Source of the DNA: Chryseobacterium edaphi
Lineage (GTDB): Bacteria; Bacteroidota; Bacteroidia; Flavobacteriales; Weeksellaceae
Assembly: GCF_025628985.1 (NCBI RefSeq)
Contig: NZ_JAOTEM010000003.1
Span: 372,001-436,000, forward strand
DNA: 64,000 nt
Direction: 5' to 3'
Shown in pieces: positions 38,605 through 48,100 of the stretch. How positions within the stretch are numbered: position 1 is the stretch's first letter; the number at the start of each line of letters is the position of its first letter. Below the pieces are notes generated by a model. The model made no database searches. It worked only from the letters and a program-made list of their open reading frames with translations, and had not been told where the DNA came from. The translations under genes and the position numbers were made by a program.

Positions 38605-39831
38605 CTATGAATTGCAAATTTTCTGATAGATCTCAACAATTTCATCAGCAGACTTTTCCCAAGAAAACATTTTTGATCTTTCCAATCCTTTTTGAGAATA
38701 TACAGTTCGAAGATGATCATCTTTATACAAAGTAAGCATTGTCTGAGAAAGTGATTCTACATCTTTAGGATCGAGCATAATCCCTGCATCTCCAACAACT
38801 TCCGGCAAAGAAGATGTATTGGAAGTAACGGTCGCAACACCACATTGCATTGCTTCCAAAGGCGGCAAACCAAAACCTTCGTAAAGAGACATATAGTAAA
38901 AAGAATTTGCATGGCTGTATAAACTTGCAAGATCTTCATCCGGAACTCTTCCGGTAATGATTATTTTATCTTTTAATTCTTGGGCATTATCATATTCATG
39001 AAAAATCCTGTCATAATCCCACCCTTTTGCCCCTACCAAAACCAATCCGAGATCATCAATATTATTTTCCTTCACAACTTTCAAGAATGTACGAATGACA
39101 TGATCTACGTTTTTACGAGGTTCTAAAGTACCCACACTTAAAAAATATTTTGCAGGGAGATTATATTTTTCTTTAATTGAATTAAACTTTTCTTCATCAT
39201 TACAAACATAGAAAAGCTCTTTTGAAGCGGCTAAAAGGCTTACATAAACATGATCGGGATTTATGTAAGGAGCATAATTTAGCAAATCTTTTTTTGTATT
39301 CTCCGAAACACAAATAGCATAACCATCTTTTCCGATGCTTGAAACAATTTTCTTTAGCAGATTTGAAGTAAAATGTAAATCGGGTAATAATAAAGGTATT
39401 AAATCATGAATCGTTATCACCTTTTTAATATGAGGAAATTTATCCAGTCCTTTTGGAAGAGGATTATATACAGAGTGATATATTTGTGCACTTTGTAGCA
39501 CATCATTATTATAATCTATTTTATAATCGTAAATGCCAATTTTATTGTAAAAGATTCTGAAAGGTTTTTCTTTTCTAAAAGGGATGAATTTTACTCTTTC
39601 ACAATTGATCGCAAAGATTGGAGAAGTAATATTGTGGTCATCAAAAAAGAAATCAATTTTTGATGAAGTATCTTTACAATTCTTGACATCAGTAGTAGAA
39701 TATGAAATATCTATCTTCTGATCAGAAACCAATCGATTAAATAGCTCATAAGCTACCCGAAAAATTCCGGTCTCGTTAATTCTGTAGGTTTTCCCGATAA
39801 TCTCTATATCAAATATAAGTTTAGTCTTCAT
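38605..39831 (-). CDS. Glycosyltransferase family 4
   Basis: A 408-aa GT-B glycosyltransferase. It has TGIFRVAYELFNRLV at the N-terminus, YFLSVGTLEPRKNVDHVIRT, VLVGAKGWDYD, IITGRVPDEDLASLYSHA, and the E-x7-E motif EGFGLPPLEAMQCG. This layout matches mannosyl/rhamnosyl-type GT4 enzymes, but the sugar is not determinable. It directly follows the methyltransferase gene (adjacent stop and start) in a four-gene minus-strand run starting at the cupin gene. Confidence 0.92.
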   Translation of the reverse strand: MKTKLIFDIEIIGKTYRINETGIFRVAYELFNRLVSDQKIDISYSTTDVKNCKDTSSKIDFFFDDHNITSPIFAINCERVKFIPFRKEKPFRIFYNKIGIYDYKIDYNNDVLQSAQIYHSVYNPLPKGLDKFPHIKKVITIHDLIPLLLPDLHFTSNLLKKIVSSIGKDGYAICVSENTKKDLLNYAPYINPDHVYVSLLAASKELFYVCNDEEKFNSIKEKYNLPAKYFLSVGTLEPRKNVDHVIRTFLKVVKENNIDDLGLVLVGAKGWDYDRIFHEYDNAQELKDKIIITGRVPDEDLASLYSHANSFYYMSLYEGFGLPPLEAMQCGVATVTSNTSSLPEVVGDAGIMLDPKDVESLSQTMLTLYKDDHLRTVYSQKGLERSKMFSWEKSADEIVEIYQKICNS

Positions 39832-40659
39832 TTAACTTTGATTTGCTGCTTCTTCATTTAGAATCTCTTTTATTTTAAGATAATCTCTATGTTGATAACT
39901 TTCTCTTTGAGGATAATTAGTTCCAATTTTCTTTTTTATAAGACCAAAAAAATACGAATATTCAGTTTTATCGTTCAGCGCAACATCTACTTGTACTTGA
40001 GAAAAAGTCTTATTTGTGAAAATATGAAGGTTTCCTTTCCTGTAATAATTTTTAGAAAATTTTTGCGCGACGATCTGTAATGATCTCTCAGAATAAAAAG
40101 CAATATGTTGTCCGGTTTCCGCAGCAATATATACCCAATTTTCAACTTCGGATACTGTTTGAGGAATTATATCTGTAGAAAAAATAAGATGTTTAGAATA
40201 TTTTAGAATATTCTCAATTTCCAAAAGTGGATTTTCCAGATGCTCAAATACTTCGAAAGCTGTAACTAAATCAAAATTTGACTCGTTTAAGTCTTCAATA
40301 TCAAAATGTTTTGAAAACAAATTTTCACAATAAATATCCTGTCTGTAAAAATTATATCCTTTATCTCTCATTGCTCGTACAAAAAGACCATAACCTCCCG
40401 CAAAATCCAAAAAAAACTGTGCTTCAGGAAATAGACAATCTATCATTTTGCTCACATTTTCCTTTAAGAAATCATTCCGATTTAAAATACCAATATCTAA
40501 TGATGTAATCGCATTCTCATATGCTTCTTTTAGCCAAAATGGGTCATCAGTCTGTATAAAACCACAATTTGAACATTGATGATAATCTACCAGATATTTG
40601 ACTAGAACAGTTTTCTCAAAAATTTTATGAGAAGGTTGTTTACATATTTTACACTCCAT
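39832..40659 (-). CDS. SAM-dependent methyltransferase with N-terminal Zn-finger-like motif
   Basis: A 275-aa class I methyltransferase. The N-terminus has CKIC and CSNCGF (CxxC pairs), as in sugar C-/O-methyltransferases of surface-polysaccharide loci. The Rossmann part shows FLDFAGGYGLFVRAM (SAM loop) and LVTAFEVFEHLENPL. It overlaps the upstream membrane protein gene by 11 bp. A methyl modification or chain-terminating cap on the glycan is a reasonable inference. Confidence 0.86.
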   Translation of the reverse strand: MECKICKQPSHKIFEKTVLVKYLVDYHQCSNCGFIQTDDPFWLKEAYENAITSLDIGILNRNDFLKENVSKMIDCLFPEAQFFLDFAGGYGLFVRAMRDKGYNFYRQDIYCENLFSKHFDIEDLNESNFDLVTAFEVFEHLENPLLEIENILKYSKHLIFSTDIIPQTVSEVENWVYIAAETGQHIAFYSERSLQIVAQKFSKNYYRKGNLHIFTNKTFSQVQVDVALNDKTEYSYFFGLIKKKIGTNYPQRESYQHRDYLKIKEILNEEAANQS

Positions 40660-42034
40660 GTGATAAAATTTTTGATTTTTCTTTAAAAGTAAAAATATAA
40701 ATTACAATATAACAAATCGATAGCAATATAATATTATAATAATAGTTGCCAAAAGCTTGTTTTGACAATATAAATATTATAAACAATAGCAATATAAAAT
40801 ATTTTATCAGTGAAAAAGGTGTATAACTTTTGTTTTTATAAAACATAAAATAGATGATCCCCAAAACAGCAAGAATTAAATAATTGGCAAAATCAGAAAT
40901 ATTAATTCCCTTTTTAAATAAATATCCTGTTATCGAAAGAGCATCATATCTGGGGTTAGAAATATTAAAATAGTCTATACTATAAAGTAAGCTTTTATTA
41001 TCAATAATCAAAAAGGGTAAAAAGCATATGAAAAATGACAGAAAAGTCAGCGACATATATTTAAAATAATCACCAATAGAAAACTCTTTATGATAATACA
41101 AAACAACCAATGGCAGCAATGGTAAAAAATAAAGTTTCATAGACATGATTATTCCTAAAAAAATAAAACCAAGAGCTTTTTTTCTATAGATGATTGATAT
41201 AAAAAACAAACAGAAAAAAGGAAATGATAAGCTATCAATCCATGCATATTTTATCATATAAAAAGTATAAGGACAAGTAAAAACCAATAATATACTTATA
41301 CTTAAAATTTTCAAATCTTTTTTCAGACCAAAAAATAAAATTAAACATCCCGAAATAAGATAAAATATATTACCATAACGTAAATCTCCAAAAAACACTT
41401 GAAATGGAGTCAGCAAGTAAATATTTATTGGCCAATAAACTAATTTTATATCCTGTTTTCCGTAAGCATAATTATAAGTTCCATTGTAAATATCAGTATA
41501 AACTCTTTCGTATGGATTTTTCAAGTGTAACAAGTCATTTATTGACTGTTTGAGAATTATAAACAAATCAATAAAAGGGTCTGGATATAAAAAAGGAACA
41601 ATTAATGAAAATAATATAAAAACAATCAAGTATGCAATTGTCAAAATTTTTATTTTTTTATTGAAGCTTAATATTATAATTAATCCATTTATGATGAGAA
41701 AAATAATTTTTGAATTAAATCCAATATAATTTTTTAACGTTAAAAAAAATTGACTTTCGTTTTCTATTTTTCCAGTAAGAAAAATAAAAATATTAATAAA
41801 ACTGAGAAAATATATACATTTTGTAACAGAAAAATCTTCAGTTAAAGAAAATTTGGTTTCCGAGAAAGTAAAAATAATAAGAAACAGAATAAAAGATAAA
41901 ATGGGTAAGAAACTAAGCTTTGAATTTGAGCCTATAAATATGGACAGCAGTGCTCCTAAAATAAAATATCCATATAAGAATACAGATATTTTATTTAATT
42001 TTTCAATATAATTTTTAAGAATTTTCACAATCAA
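40649..42034 (-). CDS. Polytopic membrane protein, GT-C/GT87-like
   Basis: A 461-aa very hydrophobic protein with roughly 11-13 membrane helices. The large loop PFLYPDPFIDLFIILKQSIN...LKNPYERVYTDIYNG has the Asp and the NPY features of GT-C glycosyltransferases, which use lipid-linked sugar donors. The start is uncertain: TTG 42034 overlaps the cupin stop as TTGA, and GTG 42028 is six bases further on. The codon use is AT-rich even for this region. The donor is unknown. Confidence 0.78.
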   Translation of the reverse strand: MIVKILKNYIEKLNKISVFLYGYFILGALLSIFIGSNSKLSFLPILSFILFLIIFTFSETKFSLTEDFSVTKCIYFLSFINIFIFLTGKIENESQFFLTLKNYIGFNSKIIFLIINGLIIILSFNKKIKILTIAYLIVFILFSLIVPFLYPDPFIDLFIILKQSINDLLHLKNPYERVYTDIYNGTYNYAYGKQDIKLVYWPINIYLLTPFQVFFGDLRYGNIFYLISGCLILFFGLKKDLKILSISILLVFTCPYTFYMIKYAWIDSLSFPFFCLFFISIIYRKKALGFIFLGIIMSMKLYFLPLLPLVVLYYHKEFSIGDYFKYMSLTFLSFFICFLPFLIIDNKSLLYSIDYFNISNPRYDALSITGYLFKKGINISDFANYLILAVLGIIYFMFYKNKSYTPFSLIKYFILLLFIIFILSKQAFGNYYYNIILLSICYIVIYIFTFKEKSKILSHGV

Positions 42035-42375
42035 CTTCTATCATATGCATCCTCTAACCTCACAATATCATCCTCACCAAAATAAGTTCCGGTTTGAACC
42101 TCGATAAAAACAACTGGCTTATCAGACAAATTCATGATACGATGTTTTGCTCCTAATGGAATAAAAATACTTTCTCCGTAAGACAACTTGATTTCTTGAT
42201 CATCAAGTACAATTGTGGCGTCTCCTTCGATAATTGTCCATTGTTCCTGTCTTTTGTGATGATATTGATAGGATAATTTTTGTCCCGGATTTACTTCTAT
42301 TCTTTTTAATTTGTAGTGAGGCTCATCTGCCAATACATAGTATTTTCCCCACGGTCTTTCACCAATTTCTAACAT
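42031..42375 (-). CDS. Phosphomannose isomerase type II-like cupin
   Basis: A 114-aa single-domain cupin. It corresponds to the C-terminal domain of bifunctional mannose-6-phosphate isomerase/GDP-mannose pyrophosphorylase: RPWGKYYVL, VNPGQKLSYQYHHKRQEQWT, and IPLGAKHRIMN, with metal ligands in the HH and H positions. The nucleotidyltransferase half is absent, so it may supply mannose-type phosphate sugar or simply bind sugar. A minus-strand TACTTTTG box lies at 42395-42402. It heads the block. Confidence 0.87.
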   Translation of the reverse strand: MLEIGERPWGKYYVLADEPHYKLKRIEVNPGQKLSYQYHHKRQEQWTIIEGDATIVLDDQEIKLSYGESIFIPLGAKHRIMNLSDKPVVFIEVQTGTYFGEDDIVRLEDAYDRS

Positions 42376-42394
42376 TATTTGTAATCTTTAAATA

Positions 42395-42402
42395 CAAAAG
42401 TA
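42395..42402 (-). promoter_or_regulatory. Putative -7 box of the cupin-led glycan operon
   Basis: CAAAAGTA on the plus strand reads TACTTTTG on the minus strand, 19 nt before the cupin ATG. Confidence 0.45.
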
Positions 42403-42467
42403 AAAACTTAAATTATAAATCCCGTATTATTTAAAAAAAAATAAGAATTTTGCATAAAATTAATAAA

Positions 42468-43376
42468 ATGAAAATTAGCGGCTACGGCTATGTAAGAAAT
42501 GGTTTCCAGTATGGTGTTCCTTTTCTAGAATCCATTCAATCGGTTTTGCCAATTTGTGACGAATTCATCGCTGTTGTAGGTGACTCAACAGATGGAACAC
42601 GTGAAGCTATTGAAAACTTAAATAGTCCTAAAATCAAAATTGTTGATACCATTTGGGATGACAATCTGAAACAGCACGGCAAAATTTTTGCCCAGCAATC
42701 CAATATTGGGTTGGAACACGTTACCGGAGACTGGGTTTTTCATATTCAGGCAGATGAAGTTATTCATGAAAATGATTTGCCTAAAATTCTTGAAAATATA
42801 AAAAAATACAACGACAATCTTATTGTAGAAGGTTTTCTACAGCCGTTCCTTCATTTTTGGGGAGATTACAATCATATCAGAAACAGCAGAGCTGTACACA
42901 AAAACGAGATCAGAATTTTTAAAAACAATTCTGAGATTAGATCTTATATCGATTCGCAGGGTTTTAGAAAGTTTAAATCTAATGAAGGATATTTAAATGG
43001 AAGCGAAAGAGGAGAAAAATTAAAAGTTTTACGTCTTGATGCTCCAATATATCATTATAATTCTGTGAGATCTACAAAAAAAATGACTCTTAAAGCCAAT
43101 AATTTTCAATATTATTATGGTCAAAAGGATCAAAAATTAGCTGAAGCGCCGAAAGAAGAGTACAATTACCACACAGTTGACAGAGTCGGTAAATTTTTAG
43201 GAACTCATCCAAAAGTAATGACACAGGCCATTGCGGATCACGATTTTGTTTTTGAACACGATAAATCTCAGGCAATTTGGGACAAGAAAGACAAATTGGT
43301 ACAACCGCTGGAAGATTTGCTGAAAATAAGAATCGGCGAATACAAAAATTACATTTTACTTAAAAACATCAAATAG
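42468..43376 (+). CDS. Glycosyltransferase family 2-like
   Basis: A 302-aa GT-A protein. It begins MKISGYGYVRNGFQYGVPFL and has CDEFIAVVGDSTDGTREAIE and HIQADEVIHENDL, where the ADE acidic triplet takes the place of the usual DxD. ATG 42468 is used; the TTG at 42450 would add only six non-conserved residues. It diverges from the cupin operon and precedes gltX, and probably belongs functionally to the glycan locus. Confidence 0.84.
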   Translation: MKISGYGYVRNGFQYGVPFLESIQSVLPICDEFIAVVGDSTDGTREAIENLNSPKIKIVDTIWDDNLKQHGKIFAQQSNIGLEHVTGDWVFHIQADEVIHENDLPKILENIKKYNDNLIVEGFLQPFLHFWGDYNHIRNSRAVHKNEIRIFKNNSEIRSYIDSQGFRKFKSNEGYLNGSERGEKLKVLRLDAPIYHYNSVRSTKKMTLKANNFQYYYGQKDQKLAEAPKEEYNYHTVDRVGKFLGTHPKVMTQAIADHDFVFEHDKSQAIWDKKDKLVQPLEDLLKIRIGEYKNYILLKNIK

Positions 43377-43425
43377 TTTTTTCTAAAAAAGACATCCTTT
43401 TACTGATAAACTTTTTTGAAATGCT

Positions 43426-43433
43426 TAAATTTG
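43426..43433 (+). promoter_or_regulatory. Putative -7 box of gltX
   Basis: TAAATTTG, 18 nt before the gltX ATG at 43452. Confidence 0.5.
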
Positions 43434-43451
43434 CACCTTAATTTCAAAGAA

Positions 43452-45179
43452 ATGAATAAAGTAAGAGTCCGTTTTGCACCAAGTCCTACAGGACCTTTGC
43501 ATTTGGGAGGTGTAAGAACTGCATTGTATGATTATCTTTTTGCTAAAAATCAGGGCGGTGAATTTGTATTGAGAATTGAAGATACAGATACCGCAAGATA
43601 CGTTGAAGGAGCCGAAGATTATATTGAAGAAGCTCTTGAATGGTGCGGAATCATTCCCGACGAGAGCCCAAAAAAAGGCGGGAAATTTGCTCCTTACAGA
43701 CAATCTGAAAGAAGAGATATCTACGACAGATACACCGAGCAAATTTTAAAAACAGATTACGCTTATATTGCTTTTGATACTGCCGAAGAATTAGATGCAA
43801 TCCGTGCAGAATTTGAAGCAAAAGGCGAAGTTTTCTCTTACGATAACAAAACCAGAAATCGTCTTAAAAACAGCATTGCACTTTCTGAAGAGGAAGTTCA
43901 AAAACTTTTGGATGCAAAAACTCCTTATGTTGTAAGATTCAAAATGCCTGTTGACAGAACTTTAGGTTTAGTAGATATTATCCGTGGAAATTCCGCAGTA
44001 AATACAGACACTTTAGACGATAAAGTTTTAGTAAAAAACGACGGAATGCCGACTTACCATTTCGCCAACATTATTGATGATCACGAAATGGAAATTTCTC
44101 ACGTCATTCGTGGTGAAGAATGGTTGCCATCTTTAGGACTTCATACTTTATTATATGAAGCAATGGGATGGGAAGCTCCTGAGTTTGCACACCTATCTTT
44201 GATTTTAAAACCAGATGTTTCAACGTTAATCAGTAAAGAAAATATTGACAGCATTACAAAATCTTTCACTGAAGAGTTTGTTACAAAAAACAGTCAGTTT
44301 TCTTTTGATGAATCATCTGCCATTATTAAATCATTCTTTTCAGAAGTGAAAAGTCCGAGATTCAAATCAATGCTGAATGAAAACGAAAAGGATAATGAAA
44401 TCACAGCTTCTGTAAAACAGTTTTTAAAGAAAGGACTTTCCGGAAAACTGAGCAAAAGAGACGGTGATAAATTCGGATTTCCAGTATTTCCTTTAATTTT
44501 TACAGATCCTGCAACTGGTAATGTTTCTCAAGGTTATAGAGAAAACGGTTATCTTCCTGAAGCATTTATCAACATGGTTTCGCTTTTGGGTTGGTCTCCT
44601 GCTGCTGACAAAGAAATTTTATCCTTGGATGAAATGACACAAGAATTTGATTTAAATAAAGTTCACAAAGCCGGAGCAAGATTCAGCAAAGAAAAAGCAG
44701 AATGGTTTAATCATCAATACATTCAGTTGAAATCAGATGATGAATTACTACAAATTCTAAAAAATTCAGATTTAAATTTAAATGCTGAAGATGAAAAATT
44801 GTTGAAGATTATTCATCTGATGAAAGAGAGAGCCACTTTTCCGAAAGATATTTACGAAAACGGAAAATTCTTTTTCGAAGCTCCAACTTCTCACGACGAA
44901 AAAGCATCTAAAAAAGCTTGGAATGAGGAAACTGCAGATCTTTTGACTGAATTTGCTGAAAATTTGAATTCAATAAATGATTTCAGTTCAGAAAATATTA
45001 AACAAAACTTACACGATTTTGCGGAAAACAAAGGTGTAGGAATGGGAAAAGTGATGATGCCGTTGCGTTTAGCATTGGTTGGAGAACTCAAAGGTCCGGA
45101 CGTTCCAGATATCTTGGAACTGGTTGGTAAAGAAGAAAGTACGGCCAGAATAAACAATGCTATAAATAATTTTAAATAG
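43452..45179 (+). CDS. gltX: Glutamyl-tRNA synthetase with insertion before the KMSKS loop
   Basis: A 575-aa class I synthetase that charges tRNA-Glu. The start VRVRFAPSPTGPLHLGGVRT has the HIGH motif (HLGG at 17-20), FVLRIEDTD follows, and the KMSKS loop appears as GKLSKRDG (331-338). ATG 43452 is used because it gives the conserved N-terminus. Bacterial enzymes are usually about 470-510 aa; here residues ~255-329 between HLSLILKP and GKLSKR form an extra charged, helical segment, which accounts for the excess. No frameshift or stop interrupts it. Confidence 0.96.
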   Translation: MNKVRVRFAPSPTGPLHLGGVRTALYDYLFAKNQGGEFVLRIEDTDTARYVEGAEDYIEEALEWCGIIPDESPKKGGKFAPYRQSERRDIYDRYTEQILKTDYAYIAFDTAEELDAIRAEFEAKGEVFSYDNKTRNRLKNSIALSEEEVQKLLDAKTPYVVRFKMPVDRTLGLVDIIRGNSAVNTDTLDDKVLVKNDGMPTYHFANIIDDHEMEISHVIRGEEWLPSLGLHTLLYEAMGWEAPEFAHLSLILKPDVSTLISKENIDSITKSFTEEFVTKNSQFSFDESSAIIKSFFSEVKSPRFKSMLNENEKDNEITASVKQFLKKGLSGKLSKRDGDKFGFPVFPLIFTDPATGNVSQGYRENGYLPEAFINMVSLLGWSPAADKEILSLDEMTQEFDLNKVHKAGARFSKEKAEWFNHQYIQLKSDDELLQILKNSDLNLNAEDEKLLKIIHLMKERATFPKDIYENGKFFFEAPTSHDEKASKKAWNEETADLLTEFAENLNSINDFSSENIKQNLHDFAENKGVGMGKVMMPLRLALVGELKGPDVPDILELVGKEESTARINNAINNFK

Positions 45180-45196
45180 AGTTGCATAATTTTTCA

Positions 45197-45204
45197 TAAA
45201 TTTG
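45197..45204 (+). promoter_or_regulatory. Putative -7 box of accA
   Basis: TAAATTTG, 22 nt before the accA ATG. Confidence 0.5.
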
Positions 45205-45226
45205 AAAGATTTAATTTACTTCAAGA

Positions 45227-46183
45227 ATGGAATATTTAAGTTTCGAACTTCCTATAAAAGAACTGATGGATCAGTATCAAACCTGTTCATTGGTAGGAGA
45301 AGAAAGTGGTGTTGATGTAAAATTAGCATGCAGTCAGATCGAGGATAAGATTATAGATACCAAAAAACAGATCTATGGAAATCTTACGCCTTGGCAAAGA
45401 GTACAGTTATCGCGTCATCCGGATCGCCCTTATACTATTGACTATATTAAAGGTATGGTAGATAAAGGCAGTTTTTTGGAGCTTCACGGTGACAGAAACT
45501 TTGCAGATGATCCTGCGATGATCGGAGGATTGGCGACTTTAGACGGTCAAAGAGTGATGATTATCGGTACTCAAAAAGGAAGAACAACCAAAGAAAGACA
45601 ACACAGAAGATTCGGAATGCCGAATCCTGAAGGATACAGAAAAGCTTTAAGACTAATGAAGTTAGCCGAAAAGTTTAAAATTCCTGTAATCACTTTAGTG
45701 GACACACCGGGAGCTTATCCTGGATTGGAAGCTGAAGAAAGAGGTCAGGGTGAAGCGATAGCAAGAAATATTTTTGAAATGACGATGCTTAAAACTCCTA
45801 TTTTCACTTACATTATCGGTGAAGGAGCGAGTGGCGGAGCTTTAGGAATTGGTGTTGGTAACAAAGTATACATGCTTGAAAATACTTGGTACACCGTAAT
45901 TGCACCGGAAAGCTGTTCTTCAATCTTATGGAGAAACTGGGATCATAAAGAGGATGCCGCAAACGCATTGAACCTGACTCCAAAAGATGCATTAAGAGAA
46001 AAATTCATCGACGGAATCATCGAAGAACCACTTGGTGGAGCTCATTACGATCCAGAAACAACCTATTTGAATCTGAAAACTTCGATTTTGCAAAACATCA
46101 AAGCGTTCTCAAAATTCACAGGTAAAGAATTGGAAACACAGAGACAAGACAAATTTATTGCGATGGGGCAATTTAAAGGATAA
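45227..46183 (+). CDS. accA: Acetyl-CoA carboxylase carboxyltransferase alpha subunit
   Basis: A 318-aa subunit that, with AccD, moves CO2 from biotin to acetyl-CoA. The family motifs [54 protein letters not shown] and [13 protein letters not shown] (oxyanion hole) are intact. It is far from accBC in this window (about 17 kb away), so the complex subunits are dispersed. It ends at a bidirectional terminator. Confidence 0.97.
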   Translation: MEYLSFELPIKELMDQYQTCSLVGEESGVDVKLACSQIEDKIIDTKKQIYGNLTPWQRVQLSRHPDRPYTIDYIKGMVDKGSFLELHGDRNFADDPAMIGGLATLDGQRVMIIGTQKGRTTKERQHRRFGMPNPEGYRKALRLMKLAEKFKIPVITLVDTPGAYPGLEAEERGQGEAIARNIFEMTMLKTPIFTYIIGEGASGGALGIGVGNKVYMLENTWYTVIAPESCSSILWRNWDHKEDAANALNLTPKDALREKFIDGIIEEPLGGAHYDPETTYLNLKTSILQNIKAFSKFTGKELETQRQDKFIAMGQFKG

Positions 46184-46221
46184 AAAAAAAGGTAGCTGAG
46201 AATTTCAAAGCTACCTTTTTT
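46184..46221. terminator. Bidirectional terminator
   Basis: A stem AAAAAAGGTAGCT/AGCTACCTTTTTT with an 11-nt loop lies between accA (plus strand) and the convergent secreted-protein gene. The flanking A and T tracts suit both strands. Confidence 0.9.
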
Positions 46222-46240
46222 ATTTTGATTTAATTTAAAC

Positions 46241-46930
46241 CTAATCAGCTACATCAAGCTGTATCTCAATATCTTTATTAATTTTCTTTAATGAAGAATA
46301 TTTTGCATCACAAACCATTGTCGTCAAAACATATTCACCTTTTTCAATCATTAAAAAATTCTGTCCTTTTGCAGGAACGTCAAGATTATAATATTTTTTT
46401 CCGCTGATTTTCACAATCAATCTGCAGTTGGATTTATTTTTAATATTGACATATGCTTCTTTATCACTTGGATCATTATTAAAAAGATGAGTCAACATTG
46501 ATGCTGTTTTTTTCGATTTATCACTTGGTTCGGCTTTTTTGCTTGAACTTCCCACACTTGCATAACTTACGCTTCTTTCGGGTGCATTTGTAGTTGCTAA
46601 ATTTTTACCCTTATTGAGTTCATTATTGCTAACAATTTTTTCAATTTTATCTTTGCTTAACGGTTTTATGGTTGGTTTGGCTTCCGGAGAATTGTCTGCC
46701 ATAATAATCGTGATCAGTCTTTTCTTAAAAAAATCTGTTCGTGCGTGACCCGGATTTTGTTTTAGAAATCCTGCGATAATTCTTGGTTCGTTTGAAGTTT
46801 CAGCTTCAGTTTCTGTATATATAATGACTGTTTCTTTCTCTGCAACAGCTTTCGTTTTAGATTTTTTCTTCTTTTGGGAGAAGCCTAAACAGAATATAGA
46901 GAGGAATAAGACTAGAAATATTTTTTTCAT
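46241..46930 (-). CDS. Secreted hypothetical protein (paralog of 63333 gene)
   Basis: A 229-aa exported protein with signal peptide MKKIFLVLFLSIFCLGFSQ, cleaved before Gln. The middle is low-complexity and Lys/Ser-rich. The C-terminal ~85 residues (LTHLFNNDPSDKEAYVNIKN, then SNCRLIVKISGKKYYNLDVP) closely match the truncated protein at 63333 (LNSLFDNDPNAKECIIMIEN, SDCNIIVRIEG). This defines a small family of unknown role; from memory it may correspond to a Chryseobacterium DUF, which I cannot verify here. Confidence 0.8.
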   Translation of the reverse strand: MKKIFLVLFLSIFCLGFSQKKKKSKTKAVAEKETVIIYTETEAETSNEPRIIAGFLKQNPGHARTDFFKKRLITIIMADNSPEAKPTIKPLSKDKIEKIVSNNELNKGKNLATTNAPERSVSYASVGSSSKKAEPSDKSKKTASMLTHLFNNDPSDKEAYVNIKNKSNCRLIVKISGKKYYNLDVPAKGQNFLMIEKGEYVLTTMVCDAKYSSLKKINKDIEIQLDVAD

Positions 46931-47007
46931 GTAGTAAAAACTTTAAAAAATTTATTAAATAATACTATAACGTGAAAAGTCATTTTTTAGTTTATCATTA
47001 AAATCAT

Positions 47008-47015
47008 TATCTTTG
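47008..47015 (+). promoter_or_regulatory. Putative -7 box of tsf
   Basis: TATCTTTG matches TAnnTTTG and lies 62 nt before the tsf ATG. It suggests tsf is transcribed alone. Confidence 0.5.
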
Positions 47016-47077
47016 CACATCTTTAAAATAAACTATTAAAGTTAATCATAATTTTAAATAAAAAAATAATAAATATT

Positions 47078-47905
47078 ATGTCTTATTCACCAGCTGCTGC
47101 AGACGTAGCAAAATTGAGAAACCAAACAGGTGCAGGTATGATGGACTGCAAGAAAGCTTTAGTTGAAGCAGAAGGAGACTTCGAAAAAGCAGTAGATATC
47201 CTTAGAAAAAAAGGACAAAAAGTAGCTGCTAACAGAGCTGACAGAGATTCTTCTGAAGGTGCTGTAATCGCGAGAGTAAACGAAGATAACACTTTAGGTA
47301 CGATCATCTCTTTAAACTGTGAGACTGACTTTGTTGCTAAAAACGAAGCGTTCATCGAGCTAGCTTACGAAATTGCTGAAATGGCTATTTTCGCTGCTAC
47401 TAAAGAAGAATTGTTGGCTACAGATTTCCATGGAATGACTGTTGCTGAGAAATTGATCGAGCAAACAGGTGTAATTGGTGAGAAAATCGAGATCGGTGCA
47501 TTCGAAAGAATTACAGGACCTTTCTTGGGAGCTTACATCCACGCTGGAAACAAAATCGCTGCAATCACTTCACTTTCTGCAAAAGTAGACGGTGCTGACG
47601 AAGCTGCTAAAGCTGTTTCTATGCAGGCTGCTGCAATGAACCCAATCGCTCTTGACGAAACTAAAGTTTCTCAGGAAACTATCGACAAAGAATTGGAAAT
47701 CGAAAGACACAAACTTACTGAAGAAGGTAAACCTGCAAACATTATCGAAAATATCCTTAAAGGTAAAATGCAGAGATTCTACAAAGACAACACTTTGGTA
47801 CACCAGGATTTCATCAAAGACAGCTCTATGTCTGTTGCTGATTATGTAAAATCTGTAAACGGAGACTTGAAAGTGACAGGATTTGTAAGAGTAAGCTTAT
47901 CTTAA
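47078..47905 (+). CDS. tsf: Elongation factor Ts
   Basis: A 275-aa nucleotide exchange factor for EF-Tu. The N-terminal UBA-like segment VAKLRNQTGAGMMDCKKAL, LRKKGQKVAANRADRDSSEG, and the contact region NCETDFVAKNEAF are diagnostic. In many bacteria tsf follows rpsB, but here the upstream neighbour is on the opposite strand, and a separate promoter box and a strong terminator isolate the gene. Confidence 0.98.
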   Translation: MSYSPAAADVAKLRNQTGAGMMDCKKALVEAEGDFEKAVDILRKKGQKVAANRADRDSSEGAVIARVNEDNTLGTIISLNCETDFVAKNEAFIELAYEIAEMAIFAATKEELLATDFHGMTVAEKLIEQTGVIGEKIEIGAFERITGPFLGAYIHAGNKIAAITSLSAKVDGADEAAKAVSMQAAAMNPIALDETKVSQETIDKELEIERHKLTEEGKPANIIENILKGKMQRFYKDNTLVHQDFIKDSSMSVADYVKSVNGDLKVTGFVRVSLS

Positions 47906-47927
47906 TCGATCTTCAAACAAATATACG

Positions 47928-47959
47928 ATCCCGGTGAATTTTTCACCGGGATTTTTTAT
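47928..47959 (+). terminator. Rho-independent terminator of tsf
   Basis: A GC-rich 11-bp stem ATCCCGGTGAA/TTCACCGGGAT is followed by TTTTTTA. It separates tsf from the T9SS array. Confidence 0.93.
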
Positions 47960-48073
47960 TTTATCCAAATTATGAACATTAACAAATTATGAAGTTTCAC
48001 TTAAAAAATTCACATTTTGAAAAAACATTAAAATATGTTAAAAAATTAATATAATAATTTGATTATTAATACT

Positions 48074-48081
48074 TAAATTTG
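48074..48081 (+). promoter_or_regulatory. -7 box of T9SS array gene 1
   Basis: TAAATTTG, 19 nt before the ATG at 48101; the same box and spacing recur at the other three array genes. Confidence 0.55.
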
Positions 48082-48100
48082 TCGCCCTTTTAATTCTGGC

